Notes under the pieces: model-generated
The model's input: only the letters and a program-made list of their open reading frames with translations
The model's database searches: none
What the model was told of the DNA's origin: nothing
Shown: one piece after another, positions 41,960 to 51,500 of the stretch
Numbering within the stretch: position 1 is the stretch's first letter
Layout of the letters: each line of letters opens with the position of its first letter
Made by a program: the position numbers and the translations under genes
Assembly: GCA_016209685.1 (NCBI GenBank)
Contig: JACQVQ010000013.1
Location: forward strand, 166,341 to 230,340
Direction: 5' to 3'
From: Planctomycetota bacterium
GTDB taxonomy: Bacteria > Planctomycetota > Brocadiia > Brocadiales > Bathyanammoxibiaceae
Length of the DNA: 64,000 nt

Positions 41960-42421
41960 CTAGGCCCTCCCACCCTTCTGCAAAGACTCCGGCATGTCAA
42001 GGGAGCGTACCCTGTCTCCAATAGAGATGGCGACACCATGTGCCATACCAGAGACCTGTACGGGGTTAACGTTGAGCCTGGATTCTGCCCTGGCCTTCAG
42101 GCCCATTGCCTCTGCCACCATTGCACCGCTGAGGGTCTGCGTCTCCGTACCCGCCTCTCCCTCTCTCCCCGCAGTCACCCCTGTCCTGTATGAAGAACAG
42201 AGGGCGAGGGTTTCCTGGACATGTGCGGCACGGACATAGCCCTTTACTATCTCAAGACAACCCAGGGACTTGCCAGTATCAGGGTCTCTTATCTCCTCCT
42301 CCCCTGGGGAATAGATGACAAAGGGCATACCTTCTATAACGCCATGTAGCCTGCCGACGTTTATCACCACATTGTATTCGTCCAGGATACTGGCAATCTT
42401 ACCCTCTATTGGTGCAGGCAA
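41960..42421 (-). CDS. FlgT C-terminal-like protein upstream of hisD
   Basis: 153 residues, no signal peptide. The first 90 residues (GKIASILDEYNVVINVGRLHGV, GMPFVIYSP, DPDTGKSLG, VKGYVRAAHV) resemble the beta-rich FlgT C-terminal/SH3-like module that precedes secreted envelope proteins. The remainder is unassigned. TTG start. It is directly fused in transcription to hisD (stop and next start adjacent), although no functional link to histidine is obvious. Confidence 0.55.
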   Translation of the reverse strand: MPAPIEGKIASILDEYNVVINVGRLHGVIEGMPFVIYSPGEEEIRDPDTGKSLGCLEIVKGYVRAAHVQETLALCSSYRTGVTAGREGEAGTETQTLSGAMVAEAMGLKARAESRLNVNPVQVSGMAHGVAISIGDRVRSLDMPESLQKGGRA

Positions 42422-42870
42422 GGTCTTTTCCTTTAACCCCTTTGGTTGACTGTATTAAGGTAGGGAGCGCCCTGTCCGCCTCAGGCGGACGCCCCTGCCA
42501 GGCATCATTATATTTTAATCCCTATCTATGTCAAGGAAGGAGTGGGGGCGTGGTTATCATCCGCTTAAGGCGGACCAATCGCAGGCTAAAGCCTGCGGCT
42601 ACTCCCTACCCCTGAAAACATTGTAAATTGTAAATTGGAAATTTTAAAATTTCTAATTTACAATTTCCAATTCTTTTCCCTCCCTGCCCCCTAATCCCTA
42701 CTAAAACGACTTCGGCAACAGTCTCTCTATAGCTAATACATGCAGGGGAATTTTTCTTCTTGATATTTTTCTTCTACGGCAGTATTAGTATTCACTCTAA
42801 AGGGTACGTGTGGCTTAACTATTCTATAAATCACTTCAGACTTCCACTCGATTTTCCAGGAGGAAGGACA
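42422..42870. repeat. 449-bp intergenic region of mixed palindromic repeats
   Basis: It contains a TCCGCCTCAGGCGGA hairpin next to a GCCCCTG end (42466-42497), a half copy of the GCAGGCTAAAGCCTGC element (about 42580-42602), and the AT palindrome at 42620-42672. The last 150 bp are unique and AT-rich and may hold the promoter of the next gene; the frame open from 42760 lacks a ribosome site. Confidence 0.55.
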
Positions 42871-43512
42871 ATGCCCCATTACGAATACGTAGGGATAAAT
42901 GACCAGGGGAAGAAGGTAGAGGGAAAACTGGAGGCAAGTAGCGAAGGAGACCTGGAGAGCAGACTCAATCAGATGGGCTATTATATCCTCCAGGCAAGAG
43001 AAATAGGCACATCTGCCCGTGCTGGTGAAACCACTTCCCAGGGCGGTTCGTTTCCACTTGTAATAGGACTTTTCGGTTTAGTCTGTACCATGGTGGGGGT
43101 TTTCGTCCCGTTTGTATCCATTTCCCTCCCTAACGGTGAGTTTTCAATGGCAATGTTTCCCTGTGGCTTTGGGCTATTTGTCTTCCTTCTGACCCTCATT
43201 GGTGTATGGCTGTTACTTGTTAAAAGATACCTGACTTTGCTTATTCCTTTTGTGCTCTCCGCCATTCTAACCGTTCTTAACGTAGGTCCCTTCACATTTA
43301 TCTCTTCCTACAAGAGTACCTTGACAGATAAAGCGGTTCTCAAATCACTTGAACGCACAAAGCCTAAGGAAGACGTAGAACAGTTCAAACAGTTTGTTGG
43401 TGGTATGCGTATCAAGTGGGGGTTATGGTTATTGGCAACTGGCCATATATTGGTTCTTGTAGCAATCGTTGCCGGCAGGATTAGCAGAAGAAGATATTTT
43501 GGTAACGCCTGA
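42871..43512 (+). CDS. Membrane protein with a GspF/PilC N-terminal-like domain
   Basis: 213 residues from an ATG preceded by AGGAGGAAGG. Residues 1-50 (HYEYVGINDQGKKVEGKLEA, then GDLESRLNQMGYYILQARE) look like the N-terminal cytoplasmic domain of type II secretion GspF/PilC. The rest is four membrane helices (about 65-85, 95-120, 125-150 and 190-207) without the second GspF repeat. It is therefore not a secretion platform protein in the usual sense. Function unknown. Confidence 0.65.
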   Translation: MPHYEYVGINDQGKKVEGKLEASSEGDLESRLNQMGYYILQAREIGTSARAGETTSQGGSFPLVIGLFGLVCTMVGVFVPFVSISLPNGEFSMAMFPCGFGLFVFLLTLIGVWLLLVKRYLTLLIPFVLSAILTVLNVGPFTFISSYKSTLTDKAVLKSLERTKPKEDVEQFKQFVGGMRIKWGLWLLATGHILVLVAIVAGRISRRRYFGNA

Positions 43513-43729
43513 CCGCCTAATCATCGAGACGGTCTCTGTGCCCACCTTTCTCTGTCAAAAGGTAATGGCGTTAGCCAAATTGTGAAAGAGCATGCCCTCA
43601 TAGAAGAAGGATTGGAACCCTCCTGTCCCCAGGTGACGGAGCACCTGGGCTATTGCTCATGTCCTAAGTCCATAGGAATAGGGCCCTATTAGCTCCCACC
43701 ATTGACTTTATTACTCCTTTCCTTAAAAT

Positions 43730-43788
43730 GTAGGGGTATGTTGTCCGCCTCGGGTTGAAAATCCGCCTCAGGCGGGCGGACGCCCCTG
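43730..43788. repeat. Palindromic element at the 5' end of shc
   Basis: Begins GTAGGGG, ends CGCCCCTG, with GTCCGCC and GGCGGAC arms and an inner CCGCCTCAGGCGG hairpin. It replaces the place where a ribosome site for shc is expected and keeps the frame open upstream to 43755. Confidence 0.65.
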
Positions 43789-43790
43789 TT

Positions 43791-45860
43791 ATGGATGACC
43801 TTATACCTACTTTCCTTGACCGAGTGAGTATGTATTGGCAGACCCTCTCCGCCCCGGCTGAGAATGGGAAGGGGATACCTCAAGCCGTACTGGAGAGGTT
43901 TGCCTTTAATGCCCCCAGGGACTTCCTTCCTGGAGGACCGGCCGGGGACGTGCTGGATGAGGTCATACGCAAGACCCAGGACTACTTCCTAAGGACTCAA
44001 AGACCCGATGGTTACTGGGTGGGAGAGCTGGAGGCCGATGCTACCCTCACGGCGGACTACATCCTCCTCATGCACTTCCTTGGGGAGGTGGACGAACGGG
44101 AACAACAGAGGGCGGCAAGATACCTCCTCAAGAAACAGCTTGCTGATGGGGGATGGAATATTTACGCCAACGGCCCGAGCGAGGTCAGCGCCTCCGTAAA
44201 GGCCTACTTTGCCCTGAAACTGGCTGGTTACTCCCCAGAGGACCCCTTCATGCAAAAGGCCCGCCTCTGCATCCTGGGCCTGGGCGGGGTGATGAAATGC
44301 AATGCCTTTACCAAGATTTACCTGGCCATATTCGGACAGCTTGACTGGAAGTGGGCGCCAGCCACCCCGGCGGAGATGATGCTATTCCCCTCCATTTTCC
44401 CCTTTAATATCTATGAGATGAGTTACTGGTCCAGGTGCATAGTAGTGCCACTGACCATTGTGTCGGCCAGGGGGTCCGGCGTAAAAGTAGCGGTAAACAT
44501 AGATGAACTCTACACTGTGCCCAGGGGGCAGGCCAGGGATGATATCAGGCGAGACCAGCGGCTTACCTGGCGTAATTTCTTTATCAATGCAGATTGGTTC
44601 TTTAAGAGATACGATAGACACCACATAGGGTTCCTGAGGCGGTGGGCCGTGGAAAGGGCGGTTACCTGGGTCCTCGCCCGTGTAGAGAAGTCCGGGGGAC
44701 TTGGCGCCATCTGGCCCGGGATTATAAACACCATCTTCGCCCTCAAGGCCCTGGGCTATCCTAACGACCATCCCCAGGTCAGGCGCGCCCTCCAGGAAGT
44801 GCAACTATTGAAGATAGAGGACGAGGACAGTCTCCACATGCAACCCTGTGTCTCCCCGGTATGGGACACCGGGTGGGCAGTGATTGCCCTCCATGACTCT
44901 GGCCTGCCCAGGAACCACCAGGCACTGGTGCGGGCAGGAGAATGGCTCCTCACCAAGGAGGTGAGGGAGTATGGGGACTGGAGGCTCAAGTGTCCCAACG
45001 TAGAGCCCAGCGGCTGGTACTTTGAATACGATAACGAGTGGTACCCGGATACCGATGATAGTGCAGTGGTGCTTATGGGGCTTCAGAGGGCAGTCCTGCC
45101 CCAGGCGGGTAAAAAGGCGGAGACCCTGTTGAGGGGTACCCGATGGCTCCTTGGGATGCAGTGTTCGGACGGGGGATGGGGGGCCTTTGACAGGGATAAT
45201 AACCGCAAGGTGTTCAACCATATCCCGTTTGCCGATTTCGGCGCCCTGCTGGACCCTTCCACCAGTGACGTTACGGGCAGGTGCCTGGACTGGCTGGGGA
45301 GGGTGGGGTTTGGTCTCAGTCATCCGGCCGTTCAAAAGGCAGTAGAATTTCTGAGGAGCGAGCAGGAGACGGACGGCTCCTGGTTTGGCCGCTGGGGGTG
45401 TAATTACGTCTACGGCACCTGGTCGGTGCTTTCCGGACTTGCCTCCGTTGGGGAGGACGTGCGGGGTAATTATATAAGGCATGCCGCGGACTGGCTGAAG
45501 GGCGTCCAGCTAGGGGATGGGGGTTGGGGCGAGAGGTGCGATAGCTATGAAGACCCCGGGCGGAAGGGTAAGGGTCCGAGTACACCCAGCCAGACGGCCT
45601 GGGCCATCATGGGGCTGCTGGCCGCCGGCGAGGCGGACTCCTCAGAGGTGAAAAAGGGCATTGAGTATCTAGTTCGTACCCAGAAGGCAGATGGTACCTG
45701 GGCTGAGGAGGAGTTCACCGCCACAGGCTTCCCCCGGTTCTTCTATCTGGAATACCATGAGTACCGCAATTACTTCCCACTGATGGCCATGAGCAGGTAT
45801 AGGAACCTCTGCCGCCAGAACCAGGCAAAGAAGGTAACGGTGGACAGTGAAATCTGCTAA
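43791..45860 (+). CDS. shc: Squalene-hopene cyclase
   Basis: 689 residues. The catalytic acid motif DTDD is at 420-423 (PDTDDSAVV), and multiple QW repeats are present (QRPDGYWVGEL, QLADGGWNIY, QCSDGGWGAFD, QLGDGGWGE, QKADGTW). It cyclises squalene to hopene at the membrane, the entry to hopanoids; hpnH and hpnG lie 2-8 kb downstream. I start at ATG 43791; the 12 residues that the frame adds upstream are encoded by the palindromic element at 43730. No clear ribosome site exists, which makes translation initiation unusual. Confidence 0.95.
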   Translation: MDDLIPTFLDRVSMYWQTLSAPAENGKGIPQAVLERFAFNAPRDFLPGGPAGDVLDEVIRKTQDYFLRTQRPDGYWVGELEADATLTADYILLMHFLGEVDEREQQRAARYLLKKQLADGGWNIYANGPSEVSASVKAYFALKLAGYSPEDPFMQKARLCILGLGGVMKCNAFTKIYLAIFGQLDWKWAPATPAEMMLFPSIFPFNIYEMSYWSRCIVVPLTIVSARGSGVKVAVNIDELYTVPRGQARDDIRRDQRLTWRNFFINADWFFKRYDRHHIGFLRRWAVERAVTWVLARVEKSGGLGAIWPGIINTIFALKALGYPNDHPQVRRALQEVQLLKIEDEDSLHMQPCVSPVWDTGWAVIALHDSGLPRNHQALVRAGEWLLTKEVREYGDWRLKCPNVEPSGWYFEYDNEWYPDTDDSAVVLMGLQRAVLPQAGKKAETLLRGTRWLLGMQCSDGGWGAFDRDNNRKVFNHIPFADFGALLDPSTSDVTGRCLDWLGRVGFGLSHPAVQKAVEFLRSEQETDGSWFGRWGCNYVYGTWSVLSGLASVGEDVRGNYIRHAADWLKGVQLGDGGWGERCDSYEDPGRKGKGPSTPSQTAWAIMGLLAAGEADSSEVKKGIEYLVRTQKADGTWAEEEFTATGFPRFFYLEYHEYRNYFPLMAMSRYRNLCRQNQAKKVTVDSEIC

Positions 45861-46338
45861 GATATTCCTTGTAGGGGAGGGGTCACCCCGCCTCTTTGTT
45901 TTGTGGGTAACGATATTTTTAATTACGGTTATCCATTGTACAACCCAGGGGCCAAGCTATGCAGAAGAGAAGGGGACAGTTATACTAATCCGCTGTGCAG
46001 ACCCCAGGATTAACGACGCCTGCACAGGGCTTTTGGACCCTGATGAACACCCCGCCATCATATCTAATACTGGTAGTATCAAGTATTTTCTCGTGGGAGA
46101 CAGGTTGCCAGACCTTTACGGACAGATTCGCCTCCTGGTCCATAAGTTTGGCGTCAAGAAGCTAATCATTACCAACCATACCCATTGCGGGTTCTATAAA
46201 GAATTAGCCCTGGGGGAGGAGGCAGAACTGTCCGACCTGAGGGCCGTAAAGAGAAAACTTCTTAAGGACTTCCCCGAGGTGGAGATTAGGGGCTATCTTA
46301 TTGATACTGAGGCCTCTGTATCTACGCCCGTTGAGTGA
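45847..46338 (+). CDS. Exported beta-carbonic-anhydrase-like protein
   Basis: 163 residues from a GTG inside the last codons of shc. A membrane/signal helix (about 17-38, ending SYAEE) precedes a small domain with the beta-carbonic-anhydrase zinc pattern: CADPR (C50, D52, R54) and HTHC (H111, C114), plus NTGS. It is shorter than classical beta-CAs (about 200 residues), so it may be a reduced or related zinc protein. An insertion-like GTAGGGGAGGGGTC/ACCCCGCC sequence (about 45870-45893) encodes part of the N-terminus. Periplasmic location predicted. Confidence 0.65.
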   Translation: MKSAKIFLVGEGSPRLFVLWVTIFLITVIHCTTQGPSYAEEKGTVILIRCADPRINDACTGLLDPDEHPAIISNTGSIKYFLVGDRLPDLYGQIRLLVHKFGVKKLIITNHTHCGFYKELALGEEAELSDLRAVKRKLLKDFPEVEIRGYLIDTEASVSTPVE

Positions 46339-46363
46339 TACGAATGTGATACTTTATTCTTTC

Positions 46364-46699
46364 TTACCCTACCAGTTCAAAAAGCCCCTCTATTATTTTT
46401 GATAATTCTTCTTCTCTAATCCGCCCAATTCGCCGTTGTAGGCGTTCTACAGAAAGTGTTCTGACCTGATTAATCTTGACCCAGGAAGGCTTGGGAAGTT
46501 GTACGCTAGTTAGTTGTAAGGTGAGAGGAAATCCGGCTAGCTGTACCTGGCTGGTGATGGCCATGGCTATTATTGTACCGGACCGCTCGTTGAGAAAATC
46601 GTTACTGATAACTAGAACGGGTCTTAAGCCTGCTTGTTCATGGCCACGAACTGGATTAAGCTCGGCCCAATAGATTTCACCCCTTAGTATTCTGGCCAT
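46364..46699 (-). CDS. mazF: MazF/PemK-type mRNA interferase
   Basis: 111 residues: RGEIYWAELNPVRGHEQAGLRPVLVISND, then AITSQVQ and KINQVRTLSVERL, the standard MazF-fold motifs. It cleaves mRNA at short sequence sites when not bound by its antitoxin. ATG overlaps the antitoxin gene by 16 bp. Confidence 0.9.
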   Translation of the reverse strand: MARILRGEIYWAELNPVRGHEQAGLRPVLVISNDFLNERSGTIIAMAITSQVQLAGFPLTLQLTSVQLPKPSWVKINQVRTLSVERLQRRIGRIREEELSKIIEGLFELVG

Positions 46700-46926
46700 A
46701 CCTCATTTCCCACCCTGAAACCCTCTTCGGCCAGGGCCTTTTCTTCTATCGGGTTGAGTTTGGACGCTTCCTTTACAAGGTGAGTCTTACGCCAATGTCC
46801 TATCCTCTCTCTAATAGCCTCCTGGATGGCCTTGCTTCGGTTAGGGTATTTGCCCTCTCTGACCCATCTATCTACTTCTTTTACTACCCCTTTGTCCAGA
46901 GTAATCGCTACTTTTGTGGTGGACAT
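46684..46926 (-). CDS. Ribbon-helix-helix antitoxin of the MazF pair
   Basis: 80 residues: a beta strand TTKVAITLDKGVVKEVDRWV followed by NRSKAIQEAIRERI, the ribbon-helix-helix DNA-binding fold (CopG/MazE-like). The C-terminal tail would wrap MazF. I choose the second ATG (46924-46926), 8 bp after AAGGAGG; the first ATG (46932) is too close to the ribosome site. Likely autorepressor. Confidence 0.85.
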   Translation of the reverse strand: MSTTKVAITLDKGVVKEVDRWVREGKYPNRSKAIQEAIRERIGHWRKTHLVKEASKLNPIEEKALAEEGFRVGNEVWPEY

Positions 46927-46987
46927 CTCCATCTCCTCCTTAAGTACGATATTTTATCATACCAAGAATTTGTTTCAACTAGCGTTA

Positions 46988-47323
46988 CTATCTCTTCTCC
47001 ACCTCCAGTATCAGGCATACGGTGATACTACCCCCTGCTTTTATCAATTCCTCCTTTGCGGCAAAGCCCTCTATGGGGATAATGGACTTCATCTTATAGC
47101 GTGTAGAAAGGGCCGCCAGGGCGTCTTTAAAGGTCTCCCTGTAGCTTATCAGGGTTAATTTGGTCCCTTTTTCCTCTTCAAGGGCCCATGTCTTTGGGAC
47201 TATCATCAGATGGGTTGGTGAGAGTTCTACCACTTCGTAATTCGCAGCGTTCGTACTGCCCGTAAAGGCCGTAAAGGAAAATACGGCCAGCAGGATTAGT
47301 GACAAAAACATTGGTTTAAGCAT
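46988..47323 (-). CDS. Small exported protein, unknown
   Basis: 111 residues. Start at ATG 47321-47323 with AAGGAG 8 bp upstream; signal peptide MFLSLILLAVFSFTAFTGS, cleaved near NAANY. The mature protein of about 85 residues (VVELSPTHLMIVPKTWALEEEKG, ending ITVCLILEVEK) has no family that I recognise. Confidence 0.6.
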   Translation of the reverse strand: MLKPMFLSLILLAVFSFTAFTGSTNAANYEVVELSPTHLMIVPKTWALEEEKGTKLTLISYRETFKDALAALSTRYKMKSIIPIEGFAAKEELIKAGGSITVCLILEVEKR

Positions 47324-47360
47324 GGTGTTGGCTCCTTTTGAAAAGATAATCATAAACAAA

Positions 47361-47419
47361 GTAGCCGCAGGTCATGCCTGAGGCAGATTCGCCTATGGCG
47401 AACTTAAGCCTGCGACTAC
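47361..47419. repeat. Three-arm palindromic element, third copy
   Basis: Arms GTAGCCGCAG and CTGCGACTAC with inner TGCCTGAGGCA and TTCGCCTATGGCGAA hairpins. It shares both the 1541-type outer arms and the lpxK-type inner hairpins, tying the two families together. Confidence 0.7.
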
Positions 47420-47532
47420 CTAAGCCTATGCATATCCGCCTGAGGCGGACCAGATAGCGGGATTATAGCGTACTGGAGTGGTTTAATCTACTTACTGGTG
47501 AGGGACTTAATGGGAGACGACAAGACCTTTAT

Positions 47533-48528
47533 TTATCCAAAACTCCACCTGGCCATCTCCAGCATGTTGGAGAGGCCCTTGACGCCTTCGGTTACGACGG
47601 TGGGTTCAAAGCCTGAGTGCATCATGCAGTTCCGACAGCGGGGGTCCTTGCCGGAGCGGTAATACTCCCAGTCGGTCTTCTCCATTAGCTCATGGTAGGT
47701 CGGGTAGTGGGTATCGGTGATGCAGTAGCATGGGCTCTTCCAGCCATAGGTGTTCCTGGTGGGATTGCCCCAGGGGGTACAGCGTAATTGCACCTCCCCC
47801 CGCAGAAACTTCAGGTATATGGGGGTGTTTAAGAGGCGGAAGCGTTTAGAAAGTTCGTAGACAAAGCCAAAGTGCTCATGGACCTCCCGGCGACTCAGAA
47901 AGACGTCCTTCGTATTGTCCTCAAAGCTAAACCCCGGGGAGACCAGCATACCGTCTATGCCTATATTTTCTAAATGGGTGAAGAGTTCTTCTATCTCCTG
48001 GGGTTTGGTGTTTTTATAGATGGTAGTGTTGGTGCAGACCTTGAAGCCCCTCTTTTTTGCCAGGCGGATGGCATTTGTGGCCTCCTCAAAGGCGCCGGGT
48101 TGGTCCACTATTGCGTCATGGGTAGGGGCTAGCCCATCTATGTGGATATTTATGTTTAAGAATGGGTGTGGTTCTAACCTATCCAGTGTCTCTGCCAGGA
48201 GGAGTCCGTTGGTGCAGAGGTATATGTAGCGCCCCATGTCTATTAGACCCTTGACTATTTCATCTACCCGTGGGTGCAACAGGGGTTCTCCCCCTGTAAC
48301 GGTGACTATGGGTGCACCGCATTCCTCAGCCGCCCCCAGTGCCTCTTCTACGGACATAAAGTCTTTGTTGTCCTTAAACTCCAGAATCCTCCCGCACCCC
48401 TTGCAGGCAAGGTTACAGCGGTGGGTAACTTCCAGCATGAGTACAAGGGGGAACCTGAGCCGGCCTGCTATCCTATTCCTCAGGAGGTAGCCGGTCAGGG
48501 CAGCGCCTAATTTGAGAGGGACCTTCAT
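47533..48528 (-). CDS. hpnH: Adenosyl-hopane synthase, radical SAM HpnH
   Basis: 331 residues. The cluster C38-x3-C42-x2-C45 (RCNLACKGC) is followed by AAEECGAPIVTVTGGEPLLHP, LCTNGLLL, NIHIDG and the C-terminal TPWGNPTRNTYGWKSPCY and CRNCMMHSGFEP segments, all as in HpnH. It attaches the 5'-deoxyadenosyl group to hopene, the first step to bacteriohopanepolyols. Its ATG overlaps the stop of the upstream phosphodiesterase (TAATG). Confidence 0.93.
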   Translation of the reverse strand: MKVPLKLGAALTGYLLRNRIAGRLRFPLVLMLEVTHRCNLACKGCGRILEFKDNKDFMSVEEALGAAEECGAPIVTVTGGEPLLHPRVDEIVKGLIDMGRYIYLCTNGLLLAETLDRLEPHPFLNINIHIDGLAPTHDAIVDQPGAFEEATNAIRLAKKRGFKVCTNTTIYKNTKPQEIEELFTHLENIGIDGMLVSPGFSFEDNTKDVFLSRREVHEHFGFVYELSKRFRLLNTPIYLKFLRGEVQLRCTPWGNPTRNTYGWKSPCYCITDTHYPTYHELMEKTDWEYYRSGKDPRCRNCMMHSGFEPTVVTEGVKGLSNMLEMARWSFG

Positions 48529-51500
48529 TATCTCTTTTCAAGGGTGGTCTTTTCCAGGCGGAGTAAGGGGTTTTCCACCGGTGCCAGGGGCGACTCTATT
48601 TCAGGGGTCTGCCAGGGCTTGACCTTCTTTGTGGAATTGCCGATAGCGCCTACGCCGTCTTCACCATAGAATACGCCACGATAAAAGGCCCTTACTAATA
48701 CCTCCTTCACGGCCCTTCTTGTCTTATCTATGAATACTTGGGGATAGTCTATCAAATAGCGGTTGGGGTATTTCCCGGGTATGAGACCTTTCTCAAAGTG
48801 GTAGAAGGGGGCGCCGAATAGTTTGTTTATGTCCCCCATGACGTCCTGGGCCCAGTCTACGACCAGCATGGCCCTGAGGAGGTTATTTTCAGTGAAGTAG
48901 TTCTGGAAGATGAGCATACTGACCCCGTCTCCCACACTAAACTGCCTTATCCTGAGGGCTCCAAGCAGTTGGGCAAAGCGCGTAGCGAAGACGTTTTGTG
49001 GTATCTTGTAATAGGCGTCTTCAACGAGGTCAAAACTGGTGTTAAGTGGCCTCACCGGGGCGCCAGGTATGAGGAGGTCAAGGATGTCGTCAGGCATCCT
49101 TATCGCCCTCTCGTCAAAGCCGCTTACCACGTCAGCGATGAGGAAATGGGTATCGTAGGCACTGTCAATGTTGTGCGGGGTGTAGCCCATTTCTACCGGG
49201 GGCATATCATACTCTATGGGTAGTCCCCTGTCGGTGTAGAACCCCACTAATTCTTCATGGGGCTTACCTGCTCCTGCCCCTTCGTAGATGCCTGTGATAG
49301 CCTTGCCGTCTATTTGGTCGGGGTCGTAGCTGGCGCCAACCATATCCAGGACGGTGGGTAGTATGTCTACAATCCTGTGTGGCTCGGAAAGTATGACCCC
49401 CTTCTTTACAGTTGGGCCGTATACAAGGAGGGGTATCCTCATACTCTCGTAGAGGGGATAGCCATGGTCCGAGGCCAGCCTGGCATCGGTCTGGAAGCTC
49501 CAGCCCTTCTTGGGCGTTACTGCGAAGTCTGGGGCAAAACGCTCCTCCAGGTTCTTGATGGAGCTATCCCATGCCCCAAAATGGGCCATTGCTACCACGG
49601 CGTCGGGGTATTCCGTGTTCTTTGTGGCCTCTAACCACTCGCTGGAGGAGTGAAAACCCTTGCACCACTGGGCAGAATCTTTAACGTGCGTTACGAACCC
49701 AGGAGAGCTAAAGTATCCAAAGGGGTCTTCTGCCACTTCTACTGCCTCCTTGTAAGTATTATTCCCCTTGGCATCCTGTTCAAACCCTGTAACGACGTGG
49801 TAACGATACTCAAAGCTCCTTTTACCCTTGCCCGTGGAACGCCTCTCTATGAGGGCCTCCAGACCCTTACTGTTCTTTACGTAAACAGTGTCCGGGGCCA
49901 CCCTGACGATTACCATATCTATGGGGCGGGAAGAGACTATGTTAGGGAATTTGTTCGCCTGAGAGAGGTCCACCTTGAGCAGCATGTCAAGGATGTTCAC
50001 GGGTCTCATCCCAGGATAGACCTCATAGTGGGTAAGGTCGTAGTAGCTGTTGAACTTGTTCCAGTTCCTGGAGTATTTGGATTTGTACGGGAGGTAGACG
50101 ACCGCCACCCCGTAGCCCATATTGGCTATGGCCGCGAAGTCCTCTTTGGGTTTATCGGTATGCTCCCTATGGAGGGCCTCGTCATGCTCCACATATCTAA
50201 CGTTGAAGCCCAGACCGCTATCGCCATTAAGTACCCCGTCACCATCCACGTCCCTCAGGCTCTTATAGAAGAAGTCGTTGATTATATCAAAGGACTGGTT
50301 GATGAAGTCTTTTCCTCCGATGTGGCCGTGGTCGGCGTAGAGTACCATGTAGGTCTTATCAAAGACGCCTATTTGCTTGAGTTTGTCAACCATACTGCCA
50401 ATGTCTCTGTCAATGTTGTACAGGTTTCTTCTGGCAGGTCCGAACTGGCCTCTTGCGAACTCGTGGCATCCCTCATCCACCCCGGGAAGCCACACGTACA
50501 TCACCCTGTTTTTTCTCTTTATAACCTCTTCAAGGCTGTACTGGGTATTAATCTTGTCAAACTTGTGTCTTATTTCATGAAGTCCAGCATAACGGACGTT
50601 GTTAGTCATTACGTCCTGGTAAAATAGGGGCGGGCTTTCGTACAGGACTGGCAACGCGCTGTTAGCGTAAGATATTTCTGAGCCCTTTAGGTAGTCAAAG
50701 ATTGACTTGAGGGACTCTGGTCTGTTCGCAGGGTTTACCAACTCCGTTGCCCAGTCATTCTTAAATCGCCTTGCGGCGCTAACGGGACCGTAAGGGGTAA
50801 AGAGGTGTTTCATCCTGACGAAATATCTGTCCAGGAAGGCGTCTGACTTTATTCCGGTCAGGTCATTAAAGGAGGCCGTCTCAAAACAGGCGGTGCTGGT
50901 AAAGGTGGTACTGGGGAAGACGGTAAAGGAATTTACCACGTCCACGCCGTTGTCAAAGAAATACTTCTTTATATTGGGCAGGTAGCCCTTGAAGGCCATC
51001 TCCTTCAATACGTCGTATCTGAGACCGTCCAGGTAGAAGATGATAACCCTTGCATCTTTTGACGCAGGGGCGGGCTTTGTCTCAACGGCGTCAACGATAC
51101 TGCGGTTGTCCCACGTCAGGAGTTCCTTGGGAGGTTCTTTATAATAGAGTCCCACACCGGCCTGGAAATTACCCTTATTGTCGGAGGTATTAAAGTCGTT
51201 TATCCCGAGGTAGAGGGTGCCTGCATGGGCAGCCTTGATGACGGAACTGCGTCCCACCAGGAAGACCTCTCCCCCCTCTCCAACCTTCCCTATAAGGGCA
51301 TAACAGGGGGCAGGGCCTGCCTCGGCAGCGGGCAGGGGGAATTGCTTTTCTTTTACATTGTCTGCATAGTTATAGGTACCTTCTGGTCCCACCTTAAAAT
51401 CATAATCCCTGCCCACATACGACCATTCGGAGATTTCTACCTTCCCCTCAGCAGTGATGTGCATGTACTGGTCTGCTTCTACCGTTATCCCTGTGTTGGT

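Noticed and set aside
49650-50627. 325-codon plus-strand open frame
   Set aside because: It lies antisense inside the phosphodiesterase lipoprotein gene, whose domains and motifs are clear; the frame has no recognisable protein features.
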